64,000 nucleotides of DNA from Actinacidiphila guanduensis (GCF_900103985.1 NZ_FNIE01000026.1:1-64000), one strand, 5' to 3'. Positions 17,519 through 29,669 are shown, counted from the stretch's first letter. A program made the numbers and translations. The notes: generated from the letters alone by a model not told the origin.

Positions 17519-18364
17519 TCAGTCCTGGCTGAGCTGGAACGACGTCTGCTTCGTCCCGTATCCCGCCATCTGCAGCTGCACCAGATAGGTGCCCGGCTGC
17601 GCGTGCGCTCCCTTCGGCTTCGCGCAGTTCGGGGAGCTGGTCGTGCCGTTCCAGCGCACAGTGAAGGAGATCGTGCTGTGCGCGGGGACCTGGAGCAGGT
17701 GCGCGCCGGTGGTCGGGCAGTCGTCGGAGGCCCACACGTGGCTGGAGCCGGGCGCCTCGGAGACGGTGAGCACCGCGCTCTTCGGACCGAAGTCCACCTT
17801 GCAGGACACGTCACCGGAGTTGGTGGCCTGCAGCCTGAACTCCGGGTCCTGGCCGGGCGCGTAGGAGTTGCGGACGCTGGCGAGGGAGAGCGCGACCGGG
17901 CCGGGCGAGCAGTCCGGCAGGGTGGAGCCCACGGGCACCTCCTGCCCCGGGACCACGGCGCCGCCGGCCGAACCGCCGGTGGACGAACCGCCGGAGCCGG
18001 CCGAGCCCGCGGTGGAGCCGCCGCCCGACGAACTGCCACCCGCCGTGCCGCCGCCCGAACCTCCCTGGCCCCCCTGGTCCGAGCCGCCGCCCCCGCCGGA
18101 GGTGTCGCTCGGCGCGGTGTCGCGGCCGCCGGGGCGGCCGCTGATGTGGGTGCCGGTGGGCGCGGGCCCCGCAGTGATGGTCGCCGCCGGGGTGTGCGAG
18201 CCGGTGGGCGCACTGGCTCCGTGGCCACCGCTGCCGCCCCCGCCGGAGGTGAGCGCCCACACCACGAGCGCGACCACCAGCGCCAGCAGACAGGCCACAA
18301 CGACCCGCCGCCGCCAGTAAATAGAAGACGGAAGAGGTCCCACGGGATTGCGCACAGAGCCCAC
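17519..18364 (-). CDS. Membrane-anchored secreted protein with Gly/Ser linker
   Basis: 281 aa. A short cytoplasmic N-terminus (MGSVRNPVGPLPSSIYWRRR) precedes one TM helix (VVVACLLALVVALVVWALTS, about 21-40). A long Gly/Ser/Thr-rich linker (about 41-150) leads to a C-terminal beta-rich domain of about 125 residues with Cys in LPDCSPGPVAL, VSCKVDFG, SDDCPTTG and SPNCAKPKG. The topology is a signal anchor with the domain outside. The family and role are unknown. The start is GTG 18364; 18355 is an alternative. It sits between disA and mutY on the opposite strand. Confidence 0.75.
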   Translation of the reverse strand: MGSVRNPVGPLPSSIYWRRRVVVACLLALVVALVVWALTSGGGGSGGHGASAPTGSHTPAATITAGPAPTGTHISGRPGGRDTAPSDTSGGGGGSDQGGQGGSGGGTAGGSSSGGGSTAGSAGSGGSSTGGSAGGAVVPGQEVPVGSTLPDCSPGPVALSLASVRNSYAPGQDPEFRLQATNSGDVSCKVDFGPKSAVLTVSEAPGSSHVWASDDCPTTGAHLLQVPAHSTISFTVRWNGTTSSPNCAKPKGAHAQPGTYLVQLQMAGYGTKQTSFQLSQD

Positions 18365-18552
18365 AGACGCACTCTAGGGGAGATCGACCTGCGGGCGTCG
18401 CATCACCCGCCCGGACGCTGCGGCCTCTTTGCCGATCATCACCTTTTCCGCACCGCACAACCCCGCACTACCCGGCGTGCGACCTCGCATCCGTACACGC
18501 ACCGTCGCTGTCCGCGACCAATGTCGCTGGCATGTGCGAGGATCGGACGGCC

Positions 18553-19530
18553 ATGACGAGCCACCCCCTGCCTCCTGTCCCGGCCGCCCCTTCGGGCCCC
18601 GCCGCCGCACGTCCCGCTCCGGCCGCGGCGACCGGCTCTGCCGCCGGTTCCCCCGCCGCCGCCGACCTGCACGACCTGGTGATCGACTGGTTCGACGAGC
18701 ACGCCCGGGACCTGCCCTGGCGGCGCCCGGACGCGGGCGCCTGGTCGGTGATGGTGAGCGAGTTCATGCTCCAGCAGACACCGGTCAGCCGGGTGCTGCC
18801 GGTGCACAAGGAGTGGCTGGAGCGCTGGCCCCGGCCCGCCGACCTCGCCGCGGAGCCACCCGGCGAGGCGGTGCGCGCCTGGGGCCGGCTCGGCTATCCG
18901 CGCCGGGCCCTGCGGCTGCACGCGGCGGCCACCGCCATAGCGCACCGGCACGACGGCGAAGTGCCGCGCGACCACGCCGAGTTGCTCGCCCTGCCGGGCA
19001 TCGGCGAGTACACCGCGGCGGCCGTCGCCTCCTTCGCGTACGGGCAGCGGCACATCGTCCTGGACACCAATGTCCGGCGGGTCTTCGCGCGGGTCGTCTC
19101 CGGTGTGCAGTACCCGCCGAACGCCACCACGGCCGCCGAGCGCCGGATCGCCGCCGCCCTGCTGCCCACCGAGGAGGCGCGGGCCGCGCGCTGGGCCGCG
19201 GCCACGATGGAGCTGGGCGCCCTGGTGTGCGGGGCCCGCTCGCCCGAGTGCGGGGTCTGCCCGGTGGCCGCGCACTGCACCTGGCGGCTGTCCGGCTCCC
19301 CCGCGCACGACGGCCCGCCGCGGCGCGGCCAGACGTACGCGGGCACCGACCGGCAGGTCCGCGGCCGGCTGCTCGCCGTGCTGCGGGCGGCCCCGGGCCC
19401 CGTACCGCGCTCGGCCCTGGACGCCGTCTGGTCCGACGCGGCCCAGCGCTCACGGGCGCTGTTCGGCCTCGTGCAGGACGGCCTGGTCGAGCCGCTGCCC
19501 GGCGAGCGCTTCCAGCTCCCCTCCCGCTGA
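18553..19530 (+). CDS. mutY: A/G-specific adenine glycosylase MutY
   Basis: 325 aa. Removes adenine mispaired with 8-oxoguanine. After an Ala/Pro-rich N-terminal extension (1-35) come the HhH-GPD fold with SEFMLQQTPVSRVLPV (catalytic Glu region), LPGIGEYTAAAVASFAYG (hairpin, about 145-162) and VLDTNVRRVFAR (catalytic Asp). A [4Fe-4S] loop follows as CGARSPECGVCPVAAHC with C-x6-C-x2-C-x5-C spacing. The C-terminus is short and lacks a clear full MutT-like domain. ATG 18553 is taken; ATG 18532 in the same frame is possible. Confidence 0.93.
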   Translation: MTSHPLPPVPAAPSGPAAARPAPAAATGSAAGSPAAADLHDLVIDWFDEHARDLPWRRPDAGAWSVMVSEFMLQQTPVSRVLPVHKEWLERWPRPADLAAEPPGEAVRAWGRLGYPRRALRLHAAATAIAHRHDGEVPRDHAELLALPGIGEYTAAAVASFAYGQRHIVLDTNVRRVFARVVSGVQYPPNATTAAERRIAAALLPTEEARAARWAAATMELGALVCGARSPECGVCPVAAHCTWRLSGSPAHDGPPRRGQTYAGTDRQVRGRLLAVLRAAPGPVPRSALDAVWSDAAQRSRALFGLVQDGLVEPLPGERFQLPSR

Positions 19531-19920
19531 CCCGGCCGACCCGGCCGATCCACTCGAACCTGCCGAACCCGCCGACCCGGCTATCCGGTTGACCCGGCCG
19601 ACCCCGGCTGCCCGGCTATCCGACCGCCTATCCGGCCCGCCCGGCGGCCTTACGCGCGTCCCGCCGGCCGGCCGGCGGCACCGGTCCGGGCCGGCCGCGC
19701 ACCCCTCCCCCGGGCCCTGCCCCGCACCGGCCGGGCCGCCGAACCGCTCCGCCGCCCCCGAACCGAAACGTCCCGCCTCCGCTTGTTACAGAACCGATGG
19801 GTTGCCGTGCGCGGGCCGTGCGGTGACGGTCGCGAAAGCCCAACATCCCCTTCGTAGCGTCGGTGTCGGCCGGTGGGCGGGAGCCCGCCGAGGGACAACG
19901 GCGAGGCGGTGGAGGCGCAG
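19531..19920. other. Degenerate Pro-codon-like repeats and sigE upstream region
   Basis: Positions 19531-19640 are degenerate tandem CCCGGCCGAC/CCGGCTATCCG copies directly after mutY. The second half (about 19780-19870) is less GC-rich and must hold the sigE promoter. I looked for the SigE-type -35 AAC and -10 CGTC pair; the one visible (CAAC at 19842, CGTC at 19859) has too short a spacer, so autoregulation is not supported by this reading. Confidence 0.4.
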
Positions 19921-20451
19921 ATGTCGGTGGACGGCGGCGTGCTGGAGTTCGAGGACTACGTGCGCAGCAGGCAGGACGCCCTGCTGCGCAGCGCCCGGCG
20001 CCTGGTGCCCGACCCGGTGGACGCCCAGGACCTGGTGCAGACCGCGCTGGTGCGCACCCTGCCGCGCTGGGAGGGGATCGCCGACAAGAAGCTCGCCGAC
20101 GCGTACATGCGCCGGGTGATGATCAACACCAGGACGGAGTGGTGGCGCAGCCGCCGCTTCGAGGAGGTGCCCACCGGGGACCTGCCGGACGCCTGCGTGG
20201 ACGACGGCGCCGAGCAGCGCGCGGACCGCGAGATGCTGCGCGACGCCATGCGGGTGCTCGCGCCCAAGCAGCGCCAGGTCGTCGTGATGCGCCACTACGA
20301 CCAGCTGAGCACCGAGGAGACCGCCCGCGCCCTGGGGATGACGACAGGTACGGTGAAGAGCACCCTGCACCGGGCACTGGCCCGGCTGCGGCAGGAGCTG
20401 GAGCACGGCCGGTACGGATATGCGCGGAAGGAGGGCCGGTGCGCCGCCTAG
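19921..20451 (+). CDS. sigE: ECF sigma factor SigE (cell-envelope stress)
   Basis: 176 aa. Directs RNA polymerase to cell-wall stress genes. Region 2 covers VLEFEDYVRSRQDALLRSARRLVPDPVDAQDLVQTALVRTLPRW (about residues 7-50) and YMRRVMINTRTEWWR. Region 4 is LAPKQRQVVVMRHYDQLSTEETARALGMTTGTVKSTLHRALARL (about 115-160). ATG 19921 has GGAGG 5 nt upstream and gives the N-terminus expected for SigE. It opens the four-gene sigE-cseA-cseB-cseC operon and overlaps cseA by 13 bp. In S. coelicolor the operon is activated by CseB phosphorylated by CseC in response to cell-wall antibiotics and lysozyme. Confidence 0.95.
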   Translation: MSVDGGVLEFEDYVRSRQDALLRSARRLVPDPVDAQDLVQTALVRTLPRWEGIADKKLADAYMRRVMINTRTEWWRSRRFEEVPTGDLPDACVDDGAEQRADREMLRDAMRVLAPKQRQVVVMRHYDQLSTEETARALGMTTGTVKSTLHRALARLRQELEHGRYGYARKEGRCAA

Positions 20452-21215
20452 GACCCGTCGTCGCCGCTGTCGGCGCCTTGGCCTGCGTGGCCGTGGCCGG
20501 CTGCGGCACCGACGTGACCGGTGCCCGGCGCGAGGGACCGGCGCCCAGTACCACGGCGAAGTCCCGGCCGCCCGGCGCGGCCGTCCCCGCCATCGCCTCC
20601 GATCCGGTGGCGCTGGCCGGGATGGTCCGCCGCGACACCAGCGTCAGCGCCGACATCCGCGAGGACCTGGCGCCCTGCGGCGAGCACCGCTCCGACACGG
20701 ACTACCCGCTGGACGCCGACTTCGGCGACCTCACCGCGGGCGACGGCCCCGACCTCGTGGTCAACATCACGACCTGCGGCGACGGCCTGGGCATAGGCGC
20801 CTACGTGTACCGGATGATCGGCGGCAAGTACCGCTGCGTCTTCGCCGACGAGCGGCCCCCGGTCTACGGCAGCGTCACCGGCGGGCGGCTGGAGATCGTC
20901 CACGAGGTCTACCGCACCGACGACGCCGTGGCCTACACCGCGGGCGAGGACGCGGCCACGTATGTGTGGCGGGATGGCCACTTCGTGCAGGTGGCCCGCT
21001 CGTACTCCGACTTCGCCGCCAAGGACCCGCAGCCCTCGCCCGAGCCGACGTCCACCGCGCCGGCCCCGCTGCCGAAGTCCGTGGCGCTCGACCCGGAGCT
21101 GCCCGGCACCGCCACCCCCTCGCCGACGGCCACCGCGAGCGGGCCCGCGCCCACCCGTACGCCCGCGCCTTCGACCGCGACCCGCCGGTCCCCGACCGCC
21201 ACGCAGGGGCGGTGA
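20439..21215 (+). CDS. cseA: Lipoprotein CseA
   Basis: 258 aa. Extracytoplasmic lipoprotein that in S. coelicolor dampens sigE expression. The N-terminus MRRLGPVVAAVGALACVAVAGCGTD is a lipoprotein signal with lipobox VAGC. A central domain (about 45-190) has paired Cys (DLAPCGEH, ITTCGDG, KYRCVFAD), and the C-terminal 60 residues are a Pro/Thr/Ala-rich tail. GTG 20439 follows GGAGGG and overlaps the end of sigE, indicating coupled translation. The tail is probably disordered. Confidence 0.9.
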   Translation: MRRLGPVVAAVGALACVAVAGCGTDVTGARREGPAPSTTAKSRPPGAAVPAIASDPVALAGMVRRDTSVSADIREDLAPCGEHRSDTDYPLDADFGDLTAGDGPDLVVNITTCGDGLGIGAYVYRMIGGKYRCVFADERPPVYGSVTGGRLEIVHEVYRTDDAVAYTAGEDAATYVWRDGHFVQVARSYSDFAAKDPQPSPEPTSTAPAPLPKSVALDPELPGTATPSPTATASGPAPTRTPAPSTATRRSPTATQGR

Positions 21216-21218
21216 CCG

Positions 21219-21908
<690 letters not shown>

Positions 21909-21911
21909 CCG

Positions 21912-23168
21912 GTGGTGTCGCTGCCGCGCCGGGCGTTCCTGCGGGGCGGGCTGCGCTGGAAGATCAGCGCGGCCATCGCCGCGGTCTCGGCGCTGGTGGT
22001 CCTCGCGCTGAGCCTGGTGGTGCACAACGCGGCCCGGGTGAGCATGATCAACTCCACCCGGGACGTCCAGGACGAGCGGGTGCAGTCCGCGCTGCGGATC
22101 TACGAGGCCACCGGCCATCTCGCCTTCTACGCCCGGCTGGACGACCCGTCGCTGCCGCACGAGCTGAAGGAGTACGCGGCCAAGGGCCAGCGGGCGACCT
22201 TCGTGGACGACGACCGCACCGGCGACCCCGTCGTCTGGGCGGAGACGCCCGCGGGCGATGGCCGGGTGCTGTCGCTGAAGAGCGCCTTCAGCGACCGCTA
22301 CTCGGTGCTGGTCGACCTCGACCGGACGCTGATCGCCGGGTCGATCGCGGTGGTGGTGGGCGGCACCGCGGCCGGCGTGCTGATCGGCGGCCGGATGTCG
22401 CGGCGGCTGCGCAAGGCGGCGGGCGCGGCCCGCAAGGTCGCCGACGGCGACACCGGGGTGCGGGTGCGCGAGGCCGTCGGCGGCCGGGTGCGCGACGAGA
22501 CGGACGAGCTGGCCCGGGCGGTGGACGCCATGGCCGACGCCCTCCAGCTGCGGCTGGAGGCCGAGCGCCGGGTCACCGCGGACATCGCGCACGAGCTGCG
22601 CACCCCCGTGACGGGCCTGGTCACCGCCGCCGAACTGCTGCCGCCGGGGCGGCCCTCGGAGCTGGTCCGGGACCGGGTGCACGCCCTGCGCACCCTCGTG
22701 GAGGACGTGCTGGAGGTGGCCCGGCTCGACGGCGCCGCCGAGCACCCCGAACTGCAGGAGGTCGCGCTCGGGGACTTCGTGCGGCGCCGGGTGCCGGGGC
22801 TCGCGCCGGGAGCGGAGGTGCGGATCGTCTCCGACGCGGTGGTGCAGACCGATCCGCGGCGCCTGGAGCGCATCCTGGGCAACCTCCTGGCCAACGCGGT
22901 CCGCCACGGCGGGCCGCCGGTCGAGGTCGAGGTCGACGGTCCGCAGCTGACGGTCCGCGACCACGGCCCGGGCTTCCCCGCCGACCTCCTGCGCGAGGGC
23001 CCCAGCCGCTTCCGCACCGGCCGCACGGACCGCTCCGGCGGCGGCCACGGCCTCGGCCTGACGATCGCCTCGGGCCAGGCCCGCGTCCTGGGTGCGAAGC
23101 TTCTGCTGCTCAACGCGGACGAGGGCGGCGCCCAGGCCCTGCTCCACCTCCCCGGCTCCCCGCCGTAG
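21912..23168 (+). CDS. cseC: Sensor histidine kinase CseC
   Basis: 418 aa membrane kinase of the sigE operon. TM1 is ISAAIAAVSALVVLALSLVV (about 18-37). An extracytoplasmic sensor of about 100 residues follows, then TM2 TLIAGSIAVVVGGTAAGVLIGG, a HAMP-like linker, a HisKA box with ADIAHELRTPVTG (phospho-His about 227) and an ATPase domain (NLLANAVRHGG, RDHGPGFP, GGGHGLGLTIA). It phosphorylates CseB on envelope stress. It starts 3 bp after the cseB stop and ends 24 bp from the convergent efflux gene. Confidence 0.93.
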   Translation: MVSLPRRAFLRGGLRWKISAAIAAVSALVVLALSLVVHNAARVSMINSTRDVQDERVQSALRIYEATGHLAFYARLDDPSLPHELKEYAAKGQRATFVDDDRTGDPVVWAETPAGDGRVLSLKSAFSDRYSVLVDLDRTLIAGSIAVVVGGTAAGVLIGGRMSRRLRKAAGAARKVADGDTGVRVREAVGGRVRDETDELARAVDAMADALQLRLEAERRVTADIAHELRTPVTGLVTAAELLPPGRPSELVRDRVHALRTLVEDVLEVARLDGAAEHPELQEVALGDFVRRRVPGLAPGAEVRIVSDAVVQTDPRRLERILGNLLANAVRHGGPPVEVEVDGPQLTVRDHGPGFPADLLREGPSRFRTGRTDRSGGGHGLGLTIASGQARVLGAKLLLLNADEGGAQALLHLPGSPP

Positions 23169-23192
23169 GGGCCGGCGGAGCAGCCCTTCCCG

Positions 23193-24788
23193 CTACAGCT
23201 CGGCGACCACGGGCGCGGGTGCGGCTTCCTCCGGACGCGGGGCGGCGCCCCGCAGCGGCGTCTCGACCAGGAACCAGGCGGCGAGGAAGCCCGCGACGCT
23301 GATCACCGCGCCCCAGAGGAACACGATGTGCGTGCCCGAGGCGACGGCGTGGAAGTACGCGTCCTTCACCGCCACCGGCAGCTTCGCGATCGTCTTCGGG
23401 TCCAGCTGCGCCCCGCCCGCCACGGCGGAGGTGCCGTGGGAGCCCAGCGTGTGCGTCATGTCCGACTGCACGCGGTGCGAGAAGAGCGCGCCGAAGAGCG
23501 AGACGCCGAATGTGCCGCCGATGGTGCGGAAGAGCGTCGCCGAGGACGAGCCGACGCCGATGTCGCGCAACTCCACGCTGTTCTGCGCCACCAGCATCGT
23601 GATCTGCATCAGGAAGCCCATGCCCGCGCCGAGGACGGCCATGTGGATGCCGGAGACCGTGCGCGAGGTGTGCACGTCCATCGTGGACAGCAGGTAGAGG
23701 CCGACGGTGATCAGCGCGCCGCCGATGATCGGGAAGACCTTGTAGCGGCCGGTGGCGGACGTCACGCGGCCGGCCACCATGGACACCGCCATCATCGCCA
23801 GCAGCATCGGCAGCAGGAGCAGCCCGGAGTTGGTGGCCGAGGCGCCCTGGACGGTCTGCTGGTAGAGCGGCAGGAAGGTCATCGCGCCGAACATCGTGAA
23901 GCCGACGAGGAAGCCGATGACGGAGATCAGCGAGAAGTTCGCGTTGCGGAAGATCCGCAGCGGCAGCACCGGGTCGGCGGCGCGGGTCTCGGCCAGGAGG
24001 AAGAACGCGAGGGTGGCGAGCCCGACCACCAGCAGGGTGAGGATCTGCCAGGAGCCCCAGGCGTACTGCGTGCCGCCCCAGGTGGTCAGCAGGACCAGCG
24101 AGGTGATGGAGACGGTGAGCAGGGCGGCGCCGAGGTAGTCGATGCGGGCCTGGGTGCGCTTCTTGGGCAGGTGGAGCACGATCGTCACCATCGTCAGGGC
24201 GACGGCGCCGACCGGCAGGTTGATGTAGAAGCTCCAGCGCCAGCCCCAGTTGTCGGTGATCGAGCCGCCGACCAGCGGGCCGCCGATCATCGCGATGGCC
24301 ATCACGCCGGCGATCAGGCCCTGGTACTTGCCGCGCTCGCGGGGCGGGATCAGCTCGCCGATGATCGCCATGACGCCGACCATGAGGCCGCCGGCGCCCA
24401 GGCCCTGCACGGCGCGGAAGGTGATCAGCTGGTCCATCGACTGGGACATGCCGGACAGCGCCGAGCCGACCAGGAAGAGCACGATCGAGGTGAGGAAGAT
24501 GCCCTTGCGGCCGTACATGTCGCCGAGCTTGCCCCAGATCGGGGTGGAGGCGGCGGTGGCGAGGGTGTAGGCGGTGACGACCCAGGACAGGTGGTTCAGA
24601 CCGCCGAGTTCGCCGACGATGGTGGGCATCGCGGTGCCGACGATCATGTTGTCGAGCATCGCCAGCAGCATGGCGATCATCAGACCGACCATGACGACGC
24701 GGACGCTGCGGGGCCGCGGCCCCGAACCGGTGGGCGGGCCTTCGGCCGCGGGGCCGTCGCCCTTTCGTGTGGTGTCGATGGTCGCCAT
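23193..24788 (-). CDS. MFS multidrug efflux transporter (DHA2, 14 TM)
   Basis: 531 aa. Proton-coupled drug export at the inner membrane. Hydropathy shows about 14 helices, beginning VVMVGLMIAMLLAMLDNMIVGTAMPTI. Family blocks are LGDMYGRKGIF (motif A), the motif-C-like GGPLVGGSITDNWGWRWSFYINLP, and VGSSSATLFRTIGGTFGVSLFGALFS in the C-terminal half. The substrate cannot be read from sequence. ATG 24788 has GGGGGAAGGA upstream. It is divergently paired with a TetR gene at 24993, its likely repressor. Confidence 0.93.
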   Translation of the reverse strand: MATIDTTRKGDGPAAEGPPTGSGPRPRSVRVVMVGLMIAMLLAMLDNMIVGTAMPTIVGELGGLNHLSWVVTAYTLATAASTPIWGKLGDMYGRKGIFLTSIVLFLVGSALSGMSQSMDQLITFRAVQGLGAGGLMVGVMAIIGELIPPRERGKYQGLIAGVMAIAMIGGPLVGGSITDNWGWRWSFYINLPVGAVALTMVTIVLHLPKKRTQARIDYLGAALLTVSITSLVLLTTWGGTQYAWGSWQILTLLVVGLATLAFFLLAETRAADPVLPLRIFRNANFSLISVIGFLVGFTMFGAMTFLPLYQQTVQGASATNSGLLLLPMLLAMMAVSMVAGRVTSATGRYKVFPIIGGALITVGLYLLSTMDVHTSRTVSGIHMAVLGAGMGFLMQITMLVAQNSVELRDIGVGSSSATLFRTIGGTFGVSLFGALFSHRVQSDMTHTLGSHGTSAVAGGAQLDPKTIAKLPVAVKDAYFHAVASGTHIVFLWGAVISVAGFLAAWFLVETPLRGAAPRPEEAAPAPVVAEL

Positions 24789-24844
24789 GACCGGTGGTCC
24801 TTCCCCCTGCTGCGGGCGGCGGCCGCTGGTGCCGCTGACTTGCC

Positions 24845-24894
24845 GCCCGGCTAGTTGTCCCGACGGAAGCACGGTAGGCGGGCCCTAGCCGGGC
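24845..24894. promoter_or_regulatory. Inverted repeat between efflux gene and tetR
   Basis: GCCCGGCTAG (24845-24854) and CTAGCCGGGC (24885-24894) are perfect 10-bp inverted arms 30 bp apart, midway between the divergent starts. They could be two half-sites, or two overlapping sites, for the neighbouring TetR regulator. Confidence 0.45.
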
Positions 24895-24992
24895 GTCAAG
24901 TAAGTGCGTACCCTCGGGGGAAGGCCGTACCGTGAATGGCCTTGTCACGCCGTGCCCGAAGGGGGTCACGCGTAGTGCAGCAGGAGAGCGCC

Positions 24993-25577
24993 ATGGCCAC
25001 ACCGCACCACCCGCGCCGCGGCGACACGCGGCACCGCATCCAGGACGTGGCGCTGCGGCTGTTCGTCGAGCAAGGCTACGAGAAGACCTCGCTGCGGGAG
25101 ATCGCCGAGCACCTGGATGTCACCAAGGCCGCGCTGTACTACCACTTCAAGACCAAGGAAGACATCCTCATCAGCATCTCGGACGACCTGACGGCGCCCG
25201 TGGACGAGCTGATCGCCTGGGCCGAGCAGCAGCCGCGCACCCTGGACACCAAGCACGAGGTGCTGCGTCGCTACCACGAGGCGCTGTGGGGCGCGGCCGA
25301 CCTCTTCCGCTTCGTCCAGGAGAACCAGGCCACCGTGCGCGACCTGGCCATCGGCGAGGCGTTCAAGGCCCGGATGACGGCGGTGAACGAGCTGCTGCGC
25401 GAGCCGGACGCCACCGTCGCCGCGCAGGTGCGCACCACCACGGCGCTCTTCGCACTGCACGCGGGGACATTCGCCACGAGGAACATCGAGGGCGACCCCG
25501 AGGAGAAGCGCGCTGCTGTCCTCCAGGTCGCCCTGGACCTGGTCACGCAGGCCCACCGGGACCTGCTGCCGGGCTGA
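24993..25577 (+). CDS. TetR-family repressor of the efflux gene
   Basis: 194 aa. The N-terminal HTH (TRHRIQDVALRLFVEQGYEKTSLREIAEHLDVTKAALYYHFKTKEDIL, about residues 11-55) is a textbook TetR DNA-binding domain. The all-helical C-terminal part is the ligand and dimer domain. ATG 24993 has AGGAG 6 nt upstream; the frame is open to 24936. Divergence from the DHA2 transporter with 204 bp between the starts suggests ligand-relieved repression of the pump and of itself. Confidence 0.9.
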   Translation: MATPHHPRRGDTRHRIQDVALRLFVEQGYEKTSLREIAEHLDVTKAALYYHFKTKEDILISISDDLTAPVDELIAWAEQQPRTLDTKHEVLRRYHEALWGAADLFRFVQENQATVRDLAIGEAFKARMTAVNELLREPDATVAAQVRTTTALFALHAGTFATRNIEGDPEEKRAAVLQVALDLVTQAHRDLLPG

Positions 25578-25663
25578 GCCGCCGCCCGGGTGGAGCGTGG
25601 TGCTTTTTCACTGCGGCGGTGGCGTTTTGCCGGCCTGCCGCTCCGGCCGCCTTCCGACGTGCC

Positions 25664-26398
25664 TTACGGGGTCACGCCGTGGGCGCGCAGGAAGTGCAGC
25701 GGCTCGACGGCGGAGCCGTAGTACGGCGTAGTGCGGACCTCGAAGTGCAGGTGCGGCCCGGTGGAGTTGCCGGTGGAGCCGGACAGGCCGATCTTCTCGG
25801 CGGTGTTCACGTGCTCGCCGACGTAGACGCCGATCTTCGACAGGTGACCGTACTGCGTGTACAGGTGCGCGCCGTGCTTGATCACGATGTTGTTGCCGTA
25901 GGCGCCGCCCCAGCCGGCGGTCACCACGGTGCCCTCGTGCGCGGCGCGCACGGTGGTGCCGGTGTTGACCACGAAGTCCTGGCCGGAGTGCTTGTGGATC
26001 CAGTGCGGGCCGGCCTGCGCGAAGCCCGCGCCCAGCGTGTAGCCGGTGGTGGGGGTCACCCACGAGGCGTTGGTGATCTTGGGTGCCTTCTTGGCGGCGG
26101 CCTTCTTGGCTGCCGCCTTCTTCGCTGCGGCCGTCTTGGCCGCGGCCTTCTTGGCGGCAGCCGTCTTGGCGGCGGCCTGCTCGGCTGCGGCCGCCTTCTG
26201 GCCGGCGGCCTGCTTCTGGACGGCCACGACGGCGTGGGCGGCCGAGGTACCGGCCCCGTCCGAGGCGTGTGCGCCGCCGGCGGCGAACGCCGCCGTCGAG
26301 CCCAGCGCGATGGCCGCGACCACGCCGCCGCCCACCACGGCGATCCGGCCGCGGGACAGGGTGCGGGTGCGGTTCTTCATCGTCGAGTTCTTGCGCAT
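25664..26398 (-). CDS. Secreted M23 (LytM-type) peptidase with Ala/Lys repeat region
   Basis: 244 aa. A peptidoglycan endopeptidase family protein. A signal sequence (RIAVVGGGVVAAIALGSTAAFA, about 18-40) is followed by an Ala/Lys-rich region of AAAKK and AAAKT repeats (about 65-105), which may bind wall polymers. The M23 domain has HKHSGQDFVVNTGTTV (Zn ligands H and D), YGHLSKIGV, and STGNSTGPHLHFEVR (HxH). All zinc ligands are present, so it is probably active. ATG 26398. A c-di-AMP riboswitch of the type found before some Streptomyces wall peptidases was looked for upstream and not seen. Confidence 0.9.
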   Translation of the reverse strand: MRKNSTMKNRTRTLSRGRIAVVGGGVVAAIALGSTAAFAAGGAHASDGAGTSAAHAVVAVQKQAAGQKAAAAEQAAAKTAAAKKAAAKTAAAKKAAAKKAAAKKAPKITNASWVTPTTGYTLGAGFAQAGPHWIHKHSGQDFVVNTGTTVRAAHEGTVVTAGWGGAYGNNIVIKHGAHLYTQYGHLSKIGVYVGEHVNTAEKIGLSGSTGNSTGPHLHFEVRTTPYYGSAVEPLHFLRAHGVTP

Positions 26399-26682
26399 GG
26401 AGAAACAACCTCACTGGATGGGGGAACGACGGAGCCGGCAGCGGCCCGTCGCGAATCAGTGATAACCCGGCATTACGGACAACGACAAGAACCGCTTTTA
26501 CTACCGCAGGTCGTAGTCCATACATCCCTTTTGCGCAGAATTCGGGCAACCCCCATCAGCTCTCCGCTCCCCCGGCCGTGCCCCCACTATTTCCCCTCGT
26601 ACGTGGCCTGCCTCACATGACCGACCTCACCGCGACTACCGTGGAAACCCATGCGACCGGGGCTTTTCGGAGGGGGCGGGCA

Positions 26683-27054
26683 ATGCGTACGGACGACGGA
26701 ACGGCCAATGGCCAGGAGGGCGCGATCGTCGCACCCTCCGTACCACCGCCGCCGTTCACCGGCATGGAACTGGCGGACGCGGTGGAGGCGGTCCGCTCCG
26801 GCCTGATGGCGGGCGCGGCAGCGGGCGCGGATGCGGGGCTGCGCTTCGAGGTCGGCGAGATCCACATGGAGTTCACCGTCCAGCTGGAACGGGTCCGCAC
26901 CGGCCGCGGCGGCGTCAAGGCCTGGGTGGTCGAGGCCGGCGGCGAGGCGAGCCGCAGCCTGGCCCGCACCCACACCGTCTCCTTCACCCTGCGCCCCCTG
27001 GACGCCGCCACCGGCCGCCCACCCCACATCACCGCCCCCGACGAACCGGCGTGA
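26683..27054 (+). CDS. Trypco2-type (trypsin-co-occurring) domain protein
   Basis: 123 aa. After a 25-residue N-terminus, GMELADAVEAVRSGLMAGAAAGADAGLRFEVGEIHMEFTVQLERV, GGVKAWVVEAGGEA and RTHTVSFTLRPL match the pattern I associate with the trypsin-co-occurring domain 2 family, a small alpha-beta module often encoded beside trypsin-like proteases. No protease gene of that type is adjacent here; the nearest peptidase is the divergent M23 gene. ATG 26683 has GGAGGGGG upstream; an in-frame ATG at 26617 is less likely. Molecular role unknown. Confidence 0.75.
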   Translation: MRTDDGTANGQEGAIVAPSVPPPPFTGMELADAVEAVRSGLMAGAAAGADAGLRFEVGEIHMEFTVQLERVRTGRGGVKAWVVEAGGEASRSLARTHTVSFTLRPLDAATGRPPHITAPDEPA

Positions 27055-27092
27055 CCACCGTGCCCGTCCCTCCCCGCGTCTGAGCGCGGAAA

Positions 27093-27135
27093 GGCCCCGG
27101 CCCCGGCGACCCTTGCGGGTGCCGGGGCCGGGGCC
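27093..27135. terminator. Strong bidirectional hairpin between the Trypco2 gene and clpC
   Basis: Arms GGCCCCGGCCCCGGC (27093-27107) and GCCGGGGCCGGGGCC (27121-27135) pair perfectly over 15 bp, and the 13-nt loop can itself add four pairs (ACCC/GGGT). It lies between two convergent genes and can end both transcripts. Confidence 0.75.
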
Positions 27136-27155
27136 CTGGTGCGGAGGGGTGCGGG

Positions 27156-29669
<2,514 letters not shown>

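Noticed and set aside
19780..19870. SigE-type promoter before sigE
   Set aside because: CAAC and CGTC are present, but only 13 bases separate them, too short for the expected spacing.
26399..26640. Possible c-di-AMP (ydaO-type) riboswitch before the M23 peptidase gene
   Set aside because: Such riboswitches precede some Streptomyces wall hydrolases, but the conserved core segments are not visible here.
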